Part shown: in pieces, positions 1 to 6,432 of the stretch
Layout: every line of letters starts with the position of its first letter
Numbering within the stretch: the first letter of the stretch is position 1
Assembly (NCBI GenBank): GCA_030597435.1
Contig: JAUVRV010000091.1
Coordinates: 1-8,585, forward strand
Source of the DNA: Gemmatimonadales bacterium
Lineage (GTDB): Bacteria > Gemmatimonadota > Gemmatimonadetes > Gemmatimonadales > GWC2-71-9
DNA length: 8,585 nt
Direction: 5' to 3'
Position numbers and translations under genes: made by a program
Notes under the pieces: model-generated
Databases searched by the model: none
Seen by the model: only the letters and a program-made list of their open reading frames with translations
Told to the model about the DNA's origin: nothing

Positions 1-161
1 GGAAGGTGTACGTGTTGGGTGAGTACGTAGGGCTTACCGGCGCGGAGGCCGAGGTGGGTGATCCGTTCGGCGCAGGCTTGGAAGTCTATCGCGAGACCTT
101 CGATCAGCTGGAGGGCTTAGCCGCGGTCGCTGCGGAACGTTTTTGTGAGGGAACGAAGTGA
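1..161 (+). CDS. Low-molecular-weight phosphatase, C-terminal end (partial)
   Basis: Only the last 52 residues are in the window; the reading frame starts at base 3 and ends with TGA at 159-161. The fragment begins KVYVLGEYVG and contains GDPFGAGLEVYRETFDQLE. In the low-molecular-weight protein phosphatase family (LMW-PTP, including YwlE-type protein-arginine phosphatases) a DPY or DPF-G motif near the C-terminus supplies the general-acid aspartate, followed by an amphipathic helix with the pattern VYxxTxxxxE. Both are seen here. The catalytic CxxxxxR loop would lie upstream, outside the window, so activity and tyrosine-versus-arginine specificity cannot be judged; the Phe in DPF leans towards YwlE-like members. 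In some bacteria this domain is fused to a Sua5/YrdC domain, which cannot be tested here. The stop overlaps the aroE start as GTGA, suggesting one transcript with aroE. Confidence 0.75.
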   Translation, partial: KVYVLGEYVGLTGAEAEVGDPFGAGLEVYRETFDQLEGLAAVAAERFCEGTK

Positions 162-973
162 ACCGCATTCGAGGCAGTAGCCGTCCATTCGCAGTAATCG
201 GTGATCCCATAGCGCATTCGCTGTCACCGGCGATGTACAACGCCGCATTTGCAGCACTTGGGCTCGATGCCGTATACGTCGCGATTCGGACCGATACGTC
301 CGCTTTGCCGCACACGTTGCGAGCGTTCGAGGCGGTGGGTATCGCGGGCAACGTTACGATCCCGCACAAAGTGGCGGTTGCCAAACTCCTGATTCGTGTT
401 ACGCCGTTGGCCAAGGAGTTGGAGGCGGTCAACACGTTCTGGCCCGACGGCGGCCGCCTAGTGGGTGACACCACCGATGTGCAGGGCATTATCGATGCGC
501 TGGAGCCGCTCGAGTCGGAAGGCCCCTGGGTAGTGAGTGGCACGGGTGGAGCAGCGCGGGCCGTTGCTGCCGCCGCACGGGAGCTGGACATCTCGCTCTT
601 GGTCCGCTCGCGCAGTCGGGACCGGGAAGTGGACTTCGTGTCGTGGGCTCAGCAGCTCGGCGTGGACTGCAGGCCGGATGACGGATCTCCCGTTGCCACT
701 GCCGTCAACGCCACGCCACTGGGTCTCAAGCAGTCCGATGAGCGGCCTTTTTCCCATCGGCGTTTGGCTGGGTGTCACACGGCGCTGGACCTCGTGTCTT
801 CCAAGGGTGGGACTGATTGGATCAGGGCCTGCAGCAAGCGCGGGATGCAGGTTGCCGATGGTAGATCCACGCTTGTGGCGCAGGGCGTCCATGCATTCAG
901 GCGGTTCTTTCCGGAGGTCAATCCTCCCAAAGAAGTCATGGCAGCTGCGGTCGAGCGGGAGCTGAGCCGGTGA
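158..973 (+). CDS. aroE: Shikimate dehydrogenase (NADP+)
   Basis: A 271-residue protein, the normal length for AroE, which reduces 3-dehydroshikimate to shikimate in cytosolic chorismate synthesis. Seen: substrate-binding SLSP (21-24) in GDPIAHSLSP; NVTIPHK (65-71) with the catalytic lysine K71; N92 in AVNTF; the partner aspartate D107 in GDTTDVQG; the glycine loop SGTGGAARA (127-135) for the dinucleotide; NATPLGL (184-190); and a C-terminal LVAQGVHAF (239-247). Two departures from the usual pattern: the NRT-type NADP phosphate loop reads VRSRSR (149-154), still basic, and the tyrosine normally found in the D-x-(V/I)-Y segment is Ser (DLVSS, 211-215). The GTG start is chosen because GAGGGA (147-152) lies 5 nt upstream and it overlaps the upstream stop as GTGA. 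The stop overlaps the comF start in the same way. Confidence 0.95.
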   Translation: MNRIRGSSRPFAVIGDPIAHSLSPAMYNAAFAALGLDAVYVAIRTDTSALPHTLRAFEAVGIAGNVTIPHKVAVAKLLIRVTPLAKELEAVNTFWPDGGRLVGDTTDVQGIIDALEPLESEGPWVVSGTGGAARAVAAAARELDISLLVRSRSRDREVDFVSWAQQLGVDCRPDDGSPVATAVNATPLGLKQSDERPFSHRRLAGCHTALDLVSSKGGTDWIRACSKRGMQVADGRSTLVAQGVHAFRRFFPEVNPPKEVMAAAVERELSR

Positions 974-1809
974 TTGGTGCGGCGCTGTTGGCGCTGGAGC
1001 GATTGCTACTACCCAACTCCTGCGTGTCATGCGGCAGAGTCGTGGTACCCACGGAACCGGACGCGCTGGTTTGTGCTCAGTGTTATGCCAGGCTGCGCGC
1101 TGTTCCGGCCGGGTGCGCTAGATGCTGGCAGCCGCTGCCACCGGTAGGTCCCTGTCGGTTCTGTGCTGATTGGCCGGAAGCGTTCGAGTGGGTCAGGAGT
1201 GCTGTCTGGTTGGGTGATGAGGCGCGAGACATCGTTCACCACTTGAAGTACCAGGCGTACACGCTGCTGGCCGACGTGATAGCCGACAAGATGCAGCGGC
1301 TTGCCAAGCCAGCTGGACGACTGATACTGGTTCCCGTTCCGCTGAGCCAGAAGCGGCTGCGAACGCGTGGCTACAACCAGGCCGAGGCGATAGCGCGCGC
1401 ACTTGCCGCACGCTGGAAATGCGACGTCGACTCAGACCTGTTGGTCAGGATACGGAATACCAAGTCCCAAACGAAACTGACTCCGGATGAGCGGGGTGCG
1501 AATGTGGGGGGAGCGTTCTGCGCCGCCCCGCCACACACCTCCCCGAGATTAGCAGGGGAAGCGGGGGAAGAAGGGGAAGAAAATCTGGATCAGGAGATAT
1601 CTCCTTCCCCTACTTCCCCTACTTCCCCTACTCAATCCGTGACTGAGCCGCCCAAGCCTACAAGTATTATCTTAGTCGACGATGTGCTCACCACCGGCGC
1701 CACGTTGGTTGCGGCGGCCTCGGCTTTGCAGGACGCTGGTTGGAGCAGCGTGGGGGCGGTGACCTTCGCTCGGGCCTTGCCATTCGTTGTGCGGGTGGAG
1801 ACGACGTAG
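970..1809 (+). CDS. comF: ComF family phosphoribosyltransferase-like protein with repeat insertion
   Basis: A 279-residue ComF-type protein. The N-terminus has four CxxC pairs (C18/C21, C35/C38, C49/C52, C62/C65), the expected zinc-finger region. Then come LKYQ (92-95), the family signature around VPVPLSQKRLRTRGYNQAE (121-139), TKSQTKLTPDERGANVGGAF (164-183), and the PRPP-binding type-I phosphoribosyltransferase motif ILVDDVLTTGAT (234-245). ComF is known as a competence/DNA-uptake-associated protein in Bacillus and Haemophilus; its reaction is unclear, so the role here is by family only. Most ComF proteins are about 220-245 residues; the excess is an insertion at about 184-231, rich in Gly/Glu and then Ser-Pro-Thr, between GAF and the PRPP loop where the family normally has a short turn. 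The GTG start has GGGAG 8 nt upstream and overlaps aroE by 4 bp (GTGA). The frame stays open through the insert, so the gene appears functional. Confidence 0.92.
   Translation: MIGAALLALERLLLPNSCVSCGRVVVPTEPDALVCAQCYARLRAVPAGCARCWQPLPPVGPCRFCADWPEAFEWVRSAVWLGDEARDIVHHLKYQAYTLLADVIADKMQRLAKPAGRLILVPVPLSQKRLRTRGYNQAEAIARALAARWKCDVDSDLLVRIRNTKSQTKLTPDERGANVGGAFCAAPPHTSPRLAGEAGEEGEENLDQEISPSPTSPTSPTQSVTEPPKPTSIILVDDVLTTGATLVAAASALQDAGWSSVGAVTFARALPFVVRVETT
1554..1629. repeat. Inverted repeat of 9-bp units inside comF
   Basis: The left arm (1554-1579) is three G-rich units of the type GGGGAAGNN, and the right arm (1604-1629) is its complement made of TTCCCCTAC units; 23 of 26 positions pair, the mismatches all lying in the two variable bases between blocks. 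The right side is three perfect 9-bp copies (1605-1631). A 24-nt spacer separates the arms. Because the unit is 9 bp, the reading frame is kept: the left arm encodes GEAGEEGEE and the right arm repeats Ser-Pro-Thr. RNA or single-stranded DNA could form a long, stable hairpin. It resembles a palindromic repeat that entered a gene in frame, but no target duplication is identified. Confidence 0.85.
1592..1605. repeat. Perfect 14-bp palindrome in the loop of the comF repeat
   Basis: AGGAGATATCTCCT reads the same on both strands. It occupies most of the spacer between the two arms of the larger inverted repeat and shares its last two bases with the right arm, so it could form an alternative small hairpin or be a dyad binding site. 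No function is assigned. Confidence 0.7.
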
Positions 1810-1868
1810 GGCCAAGTTTCAGACACGTTCACGATGTTACCGATGTACGCTTCGAATATGAGGATCTC

Positions 1869-2879
1869 ATGACGACCAAGATCGGCATTAATGGGTTTGG
1901 TCGTATCGGACGTCTCGTTGTGCGGGCAATGGCACAAACCGACTCCGATCTCGACCTGATGGCGGTAAACGATCTCACGGATGCGGCGAGTTTGGCGCAT
2001 CTATTCAAGTACGATTCGGTCCACGGTGGTTTCAATGAGCCTGTGGAGGTGGACGGTGACGGGTTGGTGATTGCCGGGAAGAGGATCTCTGTCCTCTCGG
2101 AGTCAGACCCGGCCAAACTGCCGTGGAAGGAGATGGGTGTGGACATTGTGCTGGAAGCGACCGGCAGATTCCGCACGGGGGAAACGGCCGGAGCGCATAT
2201 CCAAGCCGGCGCAAAGAAGGTCGTGATCAGTGCACCGGGCAAGAAAGTCGATGCTACTATCGTACTAGGAGTCAACGGCGACGACTACGATCCGGCGAAA
2301 CACAATGTCATCTCCAACGCTTCATGCACCACGAACTGTCTAGCCCCTGTGGTGAAGGTTCTCAACGACACGTTTGGATTTGTGCATGGATTCATGACAA
2401 CTGTGCACAGTTACACCAACGACCAACGCCTTCTGGATTTCCCGCACAAGGATCTGCGCCGGGCACGCGCTGCTGCTCAGAACATCATCCCGACTACCAC
2501 AGGCGCTGCTAAAGCCACGGCACTGGTGATTCCAGAGGTAGAGGGCAAGATCGACGGAATGGCGCTACGGGTACCTACTCCGAACGTATCGCTCGTTGAT
2601 CTCACGTGCGTGGTCAACAAGAAGACCAGCATAGAAGAGGTAAACACCGCTTTTCACAAGGCGGCGCAGGGGTCGCTCAAGGGCATCTTGGCGGTGAGTG
2701 ACGAACCTCTCGTCTCCAGTGACTACATCGGGAACATGTATTCCAGCATCCTGGATGCGTTGAGCACCAACGTCATCGACAGCAATCTGGTCCATGTTTC
2801 CTCCTGGTACGACAACGAGATGGGATACTCGGCACGGTGCGTGGACATGATGGAGATCATGGCGAGGTCGTTGAGTTGA
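1869..2879 (+). CDS. gap: Glyceraldehyde-3-phosphate dehydrogenase
   Basis: A 336-residue cytosolic enzyme converting glyceraldehyde 3-phosphate, NAD+ and phosphate to 1,3-bisphosphoglycerate. Seen: the Rossmann glycine loop INGFGRIGR (7-15), NDLTD (34-38), catalytic ASCTTNC with C153, the base H180 in HSYTNDQ, FPHKDLRRARAAAQNIIPT, TGAAKA (211-216) and the end segment SWYDNEMGYS (312-321). The Asp-Leu after the second beta strand (D35-L36) and the proline P192 in FPHKD are the residues typical of NAD-preferring rather than NADP-using enzymes, so a glycolytic role is inferred. The ATG at 1869 is chosen because the family starts about six residues before INGFG and GAGGA (1860-1864) lies 4 nt upstream; the frame is open further back to 1740, but that part matches nothing and lies in comF. 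The 59-bp gap after comF holds no clear promoter or terminator. The stop overlaps pgk as TTGA. Confidence 0.97.
   Translation: MTTKIGINGFGRIGRLVVRAMAQTDSDLDLMAVNDLTDAASLAHLFKYDSVHGGFNEPVEVDGDGLVIAGKRISVLSESDPAKLPWKEMGVDIVLEATGRFRTGETAGAHIQAGAKKVVISAPGKKVDATIVLGVNGDDYDPAKHNVISNASCTTNCLAPVVKVLNDTFGFVHGFMTTVHSYTNDQRLLDFPHKDLRRARAAAQNIIPTTTGAAKATALVIPEVEGKIDGMALRVPTPNVSLVDLTCVVNKKTSIEEVNTAFHKAAQGSLKGILAVSDEPLVSSDYIGNMYSSILDALSTNVIDSNLVHVSSWYDNEMGYSARCVDMMEIMARSLS
2864..2867 (+). promoter_or_regulatory. Ribosome binding site supporting the TTG start of pgk
   Basis: GAGG lies 8 nt before the TTG at 2876, inside the last codons of gap. It favours TTG over the in-frame GTG at 2837, which would add 13 residues unlike the phosphoglycerate kinase family. 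Confidence 0.6.
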
Positions 2880-4066
2880 AACGCACACTCGAGTCACTGG
2901 AGTCCCAGCCGCTCGAAGGTGAACGGGCCCTGGTTCGGGTTGATTTCAATGTTCCGATCAAGGACGGCAAGGTCACGAATGCCAAGCGCATTGTCGGTGC
3001 CCTGCCCACCATCGAGTGGCTGCGGCAAAAGGGATGTCGGGTGGTCCTCATGTCACACCTGGGTCGTCCCAAGGGAAAGCGGGTAGCCGAATTCTCACTC
3101 GAGCAGGTAATCGGCGAACTCGAACGACAGTTGGGAATCCCGGTGCAGTTCATTGCGGATCCTCTGGCGGCCGAGGCCGAGAGCTTGACACGCAAGATGA
3201 AGCGCGGCGAGGTCGCGTTGCTCGAGAACACGCGATTCTACGCCGGCGAGTCCCAGAACGAGCCGGAGCTGGCAAAGGGTTTTGCCAAATTGGGCGATTT
3301 CTACGTCAACGACGCGTTCGGGTCGGCACATCGCGCACACGCGTCAACGGAGGCAGTTGCACACCTCCTGCAGCCGGCTGTCGCGGGTTTCCTCATGGAG
3401 CGGGAACTGCAATACCTGCAATCGACGCTGGCCGAGCCGGAGCGTCCCTTCGTGGCAATCTTGGGGGGCGCAAAGATCTCAGGGAAGATCGATGCGATCG
3501 AAGCACTGCTGCCCAAGGTGGACGAGATCCTCATCGGTGGAGCCATGGCGTGCACGTTCTTCCTGGCCATGGGGTTCGAAGTTGGAACATCATTGGTGGA
3601 GCGGGAGAAGGTCGACCTGGCCAGCCGAGTGTTGGACGCGGGCGGTGACAAGATAATCCTACCGGTCGGTGCCATAGTCGCACAGACCCTCGATTCCGAT
3701 GCCGAGCTGCGGAGTGTTGCGCGTGATTCAATTCCGGCCGGCTGGGCCATGTACGACATCGATCAGGACAGCAGGGAGGACTTCATTCGCCGGATTCGGC
3801 GGGCGAAGACCGTGGTTTGGAACGGCCCCATGGGTGTGTTCGAGACACCTCCGTTTGATGCCGGAACCGTAGCGGTGGCGCGGGGTCTAGCGGCAGCAAC
3901 GGGCGACGGCGCCACGACGATCGTGGGCGGCGGAGACTCGGCCGCCGCAGTGGCGGCAGCCGGCCTCGAATCGAAGATGAGCCACGTTTCGACTGGCGGA
4001 GGAGCTGCTCTCGAACTCTTGGAGGGCAAGGCACTACCCGGAGTGGAGGCGCTGGACGAGTCATGA
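2876..4066 (+). CDS. pgk: Phosphoglycerate kinase
   Basis: A 396-residue monomeric kinase that transfers phosphate from 1,3-bisphosphoglycerate to ADP, forming ATP and 3-phosphoglycerate. Seen: RVDFNVP (21-27), SHLGRPKG (60-67), ENTRFYAGE (117-125), VNDAFGSAHRAHAST (144-158), LGGAKISGKI (196-205), GGAMACTFF (221-229), VWNGPMGVFE (314-323), the nucleotide-binding GGGDS (351-355) and STGGGA (372-377). All expected substrate and nucleotide segments are present, and the length is standard. The start is placed at TTG 2876: it gives a normal N-terminus (about 20 residues before RVDFNVP), has GAGG 8 nt upstream, and overlaps the gap stop by 4 bp (TTGA). An in-frame GTG at 2837 is the alternative and would give a 39-bp longer product. 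The stop overlaps the tpiA start as ATGA. Confidence 0.97.
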   Translation: MKRTLESLESQPLEGERALVRVDFNVPIKDGKVTNAKRIVGALPTIEWLRQKGCRVVLMSHLGRPKGKRVAEFSLEQVIGELERQLGIPVQFIADPLAAEAESLTRKMKRGEVALLENTRFYAGESQNEPELAKGFAKLGDFYVNDAFGSAHRAHASTEAVAHLLQPAVAGFLMERELQYLQSTLAEPERPFVAILGGAKISGKIDAIEALLPKVDEILIGGAMACTFFLAMGFEVGTSLVEREKVDLASRVLDAGGDKIILPVGAIVAQTLDSDAELRSVARDSIPAGWAMYDIDQDSREDFIRRIRRAKTVVWNGPMGVFETPPFDAGTVAVARGLAAATGDGATTIVGGGDSAAAVAAAGLESKMSHVSTGGGAALELLEGKALPGVEALDES

Positions 4067-4815
4067 AGCAGCTCATTTTTGCGGCCAACTGGAAGCTGCA
4101 CTTGGGTCCCGATGGGGCTCGGCAGTTCCTGGAGGCCTTCTCGCAGCACTACGATTCTGTGGCCGATCGTGAGGTCTGGTTCTTCCCGGCGGCGGTTTCG
4201 CTCAGGACGGTGGCGCAGAGCATTCAGGGGCACGACTACATGAAGGCCGGAGCACAGAACGTGTTCGGGGAGCCTAAGGGAGCGTTCACCGGAGAACTCA
4301 GTGTGCCGATGGCGCAGGAAGCCGGTGCACAGGCCGCACTGGTTGGTCACTCTGAGCGGCGCCATGTTTTTGGGGAGACCGATGCGGAGACGGGCAAGAA
4401 GGTGAGGGCTGTGCTCGAGGGTGGGCTGGTTCCGCTGCTATGCGTCGGTGAGAAGCTAGAGGAGCGAGAGGCGGGAGGAACGCTGGCAGTCGTGCAACGC
4501 CAGTTGGGTGTTCTCGACGGCCTGTCGGTGACTGATTTGGGGCAGATAGTGGTCGCCTACGAGCCCGTCTGGGCGATAGGTACGGGAAAGACAGCCACGC
4601 CGTCTGACGCCGCCGAGGTCCACGCGGCAATTCGCAAGTGGTTCGTGGACAAGGGAGTTGCGGCCGACGAGGTCAGCATTCTCTATGGCGGCAGCGTGAA
4701 GCCGACCAACGTCGCTTCGCTCGTCTCCGAACCAGACGTTGACGGTGTGCTGGTAGGTGGCGCGTCGCTCGATCCCGAGATGTGGGCAACGATCGCAAGT
4801 GTCGATATTGATTGA
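4063..4815 (+). CDS. tpiA: Triosephosphate isomerase
   Basis: A 250-residue TIM-barrel enzyme interconverting dihydroxyacetone phosphate and glyceraldehyde 3-phosphate, which feeds the gap step encoded upstream. Seen: N9 and K11 in AANWKLHLG, GAQNVFGEPKGAFTGELS (63-80), the catalytic histidine H96 in VGHSERRHVFGE, the catalytic base E167 in AYEPVWAIGTGK, the flexible loop-6 segment ending in GTGK, and the phosphate-binding YGGSVKPTN and VGGASLD near the C-terminus. All catalytic residues are intact. The usual NWKMN reads NWKLH, a tolerated change. The ATG overlaps the pgk stop (ATGA), so translation is probably coupled; GGAGG (4045-4049) lies rather far upstream, which fits re-initiation by terminating ribosomes. 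The stop TGA lies inside a candidate -35 element for secG. Confidence 0.97.
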   Translation: MKQLIFAANWKLHLGPDGARQFLEAFSQHYDSVADREVWFFPAAVSLRTVAQSIQGHDYMKAGAQNVFGEPKGAFTGELSVPMAQEAGAQAALVGHSERRHVFGETDAETGKKVRAVLEGGLVPLLCVGEKLEEREAGGTLAVVQRQLGVLDGLSVTDLGQIVVAYEPVWAIGTGKTATPSDAAEVHAAIRKWFVDKGVAADEVSILYGGSVKPTNVASLVSEPDVDGVLVGGASLDPEMWATIASVDID

Positions 4816-4841
4816 CTTAGGCACAAGCCGTTAGGTATCTT
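4812..4841 (+). promoter_or_regulatory. Candidate sigma70-type promoter for secG
   Basis: TTGACT (4812-4817) and TATCTT (4836-4841) are separated by 18 bp. The -35 matches the consensus at five of six positions, the -10 at four. Its -35 overlaps the tpiA stop codon. It would give secG and carA transcription independent of the glycolytic genes. Judged by eye only. Confidence 0.45.
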
Positions 4842-4866
4842 GCCGCGCTAGCTAACAGGAATACAG

Positions 4867-5223
4867 ATGTTCACGTTTCTCGTAGTTCTGCTGATTCTGG
4901 ATGCCCTCATTCTGATTGGAGTGGTTTTGCTCCAGTCGGGGAAGGGTGGTGGATTGGCTGCCTTGGGTGGGGGGGCGTCGACCGATTCGTTCTTCGGTGG
5001 GCGTCAGGCTGCGACTGTGCTAACCAAGATGTCTTGGTGGTGCGGTGGGATTTTTCTCGGTCTCTGTCTGATCATGTCGGGTCTGAGTACGCGTGGTAGT
5101 GCACCCCGCTCAGTGCTACAAGACGAGTTGGGTCCGCCGACACCGGTTGCCCCGGCTGTGCCGCTGCCGCTCGACATCGGACCGAGTGGGGATCAGACAC
5201 CACCCGACACCTCTGGACAATAA
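4867..5223 (+). CDS. secG: Preprotein translocase subunit SecG
   Basis: A 118-residue inner-membrane protein of the SecYEG channel. Two hydrophobic segments (about 2-22 and 58-72) flank the family's conserved Gly-rich cytoplasmic loop: LLQSGKGGGLAALGGG (21-36), then FFGGR, then TVLTKMSWW (50-58). This matches SecG well. The C-terminal tail (about 79-118) is Pro-rich with no hydrophobic segment and is longer than in the shortest SecG proteins; such tails vary a lot in the family. AGGA (4857-4860) lies 6 nt before the ATG. It follows tpiA after 51 bp; tpiA-secG is a common bacterial neighbour pair. carA starts 18 bp downstream, so both are probably on one transcript. Confidence 0.95.
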   Translation: MFTFLVVLLILDALILIGVVLLQSGKGGGLAALGGGASTDSFFGGRQAATVLTKMSWWCGGIFLGLCLIMSGLSTRGSAPRSVLQDELGPPTPVAPAVPLPLDIGPSGDQTPPDTSGQ

Positions 5224-5241
5224 GGGAGCGGACCGGACCAG

Positions 5242-6363
5242 GTGATAGGATCCGGCAGCAAAGCCTACGTTCTGCTTGAAGACGGCGCATGGTTCTCAGG
5301 GACCGCGCGCCGCTCTTTTTTGGAGACACCGGGTGAAGTGGTGTTCACCACCAATCTGACGGGATACCAGGAGGTGTTCACCGATCCGTCCTATGTCGGA
5401 CAAATAGTGGTGATGACCGCCCCGATGATTGGCAACTACGGCATCAACGAGGAAGATCTCGAATCGGAGAAGCCGCAGGTTCGCGGTGTCATCGTTCGGG
5501 AATTGTCGCGCACGCATTCTAGCTGGCGGGCCACGGGTTCACTCGAGCAGTGGCTGTCAGACCGTCAGATCCCCATAGTCGAGGGAGTGGATACCCGCCG
5601 CCTGACGCGCCATATCAGGTCGGTCGGCGCGATGCGGGGGATCGTGGCAAGGGGAGATGCACCGAGCGAGGATGTGCAGGCTCGACTCGAGGCGAGTCCG
5701 TCCATGGAGGGCCTAGATTTGGCCTCCCAGGCTACCTGCCCGGCTGAACACTCCGTGGGGAATCCCGCAGCCAAATACCACGTCGTCGCGCTCGACTTCG
5801 GAATGAAGGCCAACATACTGCGGATGCTCACTGCGCTGGATTGCAGGGTGACAGTCGTTCCAGCCTCGACCGGAACCGATCGAATTCGGGCGCTGGATCC
5901 CGACGGCCTGTTCCTTTCCAACGGCCCGGGCGACCCCGCGGCAGTCGATTATGCGATTCCGGTCATCAAGGAGTTGGTGGAGTCTTCGGTCTCGACTTTC
6001 GGCATCTGTCTCGGTCACCAATTGCTGGCGCTGGCCCTTGGAGCGGAGACCGTCAAGCTGCCGTACGGGCATCGCGGAGGCAATCACCCTGTGCGAGATT
6101 TGGCCACGGGACAGGTTTTGATAACGAGCCAAAATCATGGATTTGCAGTCAGGGGAACGAGTAACGTGGTGCCAGGTGCCAAACAACTTGAGGTTACACA
6201 CCGTAACCTCAATGATGACACGGTGGAAGGTGTGAGGCACAAGGACCTCCCCGCGTTCGGTGTCCAGTACCATCCGGAGGCCTCTCCGGGGCCTCACGAT
6301 GCTAGGAACCACTTCCGCGAATTCGTCCAAACCCTTGACAGACAACAGGTAACGGGATATTAA
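5242..6363 (+). CDS. carA: Carbamoyl-phosphate synthase small (glutaminase) subunit
   Basis: A 373-residue subunit that hydrolyses glutamine and passes ammonia to the large subunit CarB to make carbamoyl phosphate for pyrimidines and arginine. The N-terminal CarA-specific domain shows TGYQEVFTDPSYVGQIVVMT (40-59), GNYG (64-67) and VEGVDTRRLTRHIR (113-126). The C-terminal class-I glutamine amidotransferase domain shows LDFGMKANI (184-192), LSNGPGDP (225-232), the nucleophile C256 in GICLGHQ, SQNHGF (296-301), and the H344/E346 pair in YHPEASPGP. The Cys-His-Glu triad is complete. GTG at 5242 is the start giving a normal N-terminus; GGGAG (5224-5228) is 13 nt away, a weak spacing. carB does not follow; the next gene is HU. 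A strong promoter-like sequence for HU lies within its last codons. Confidence 0.96.
   Translation: MIGSGSKAYVLLEDGAWFSGTARRSFLETPGEVVFTTNLTGYQEVFTDPSYVGQIVVMTAPMIGNYGINEEDLESEKPQVRGVIVRELSRTHSSWRATGSLEQWLSDRQIPIVEGVDTRRLTRHIRSVGAMRGIVARGDAPSEDVQARLEASPSMEGLDLASQATCPAEHSVGNPAAKYHVVALDFGMKANILRMLTALDCRVTVVPASTGTDRIRALDPDGLFLSNGPGDPAAVDYAIPVIKELVESSVSTFGICLGHQLLALALGAETVKLPYGHRGGNHPVRDLATGQVLITSQNHGFAVRGTSNVVPGAKQLEVTHRNLNDDTVEGVRHKDLPAFGVQYHPEASPGPHDARNHFREFVQTLDRQQVTGY
6335..6363 (+). promoter_or_regulatory. Candidate sigma70-type promoter for the HU-family gene
   Basis: A perfect -35 TTGACA (6335-6340) and TATTAA (6358-6363, four of six) are separated by 17 bp, the optimal spacing. It sits in the last codons of carA and ends at its TAA. 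Transcription would start near 6370, giving HU a leader of roughly 60 nt. Found by eye; no transcription data. Confidence 0.6.
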
Positions 6364-6370
6364 TGGCATC

Positions 6371-6398
6371 CCGGCCGCTCTCTTTATAGGCGGTCCGG
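6371..6398 (+). promoter_or_regulatory. GC-rich hairpin in the carA-HU gap (HU leader or carA terminator)
   Basis: CCGGCCGC (6371-6378) pairs with GCGG (6390-6393) and CCGG (6395-6398) with a single bulged T at 6394, leaving an 11-nt loop; only TTT follows before a C-run. It could be a weak terminator for the carA transcript. If the promoter just upstream is real, it instead forms the very 5' end of HU mRNA, where it could stabilise or regulate the message. Confidence 0.4.
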
Positions 6399-6432
6399 TT
6401 TCCCCAATCCCAAGCATACTGAGAGGGGATTC

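Noticed and set aside
458..1030. 190-codon open frame on the minus strand across aroE
   Set aside because: Matches no family, shadows the aroE reading frame; same argument as above.
1555..1631. G-quadruplex in the comF repeat
   Set aside because: Each strand has only three nearby G-runs of four or more; the canonical fold needs four, and the hairpin explains the pattern better.
1605..1631. CRISPR-like direct repeats
   Set aside because: The 9-bp units are contiguous, without spacers, and lie within an open reading frame.
1740..1868. Longer gap start (43 extra codons)
   Set aside because: The extra part lies in another frame of the comF 3' end and has no GAPDH-like sequence; the ATG at 1869 has a good ribosome binding site and a normal N-terminus.
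1810..1868. Promoter for gap in the comF-gap gap
   Set aside because: Only weak elements with a 20-bp spacer were found (TTCACG and GAATAT), and the -10 would lie too near the start codon.
3763..4365. 200-codon open frame on the minus strand across pgk and tpiA
   Set aside because: Opposite two intact glycolytic genes; low-complexity Pro/Arg/Ala composition typical of a shadow frame.
5713..6417. 234-codon open frame on the minus strand across carA
   Set aside because: No recognisable motif, lies opposite a complete carA with intact catalytic residues; long antisense frames are expected in GC-rich coding DNA.
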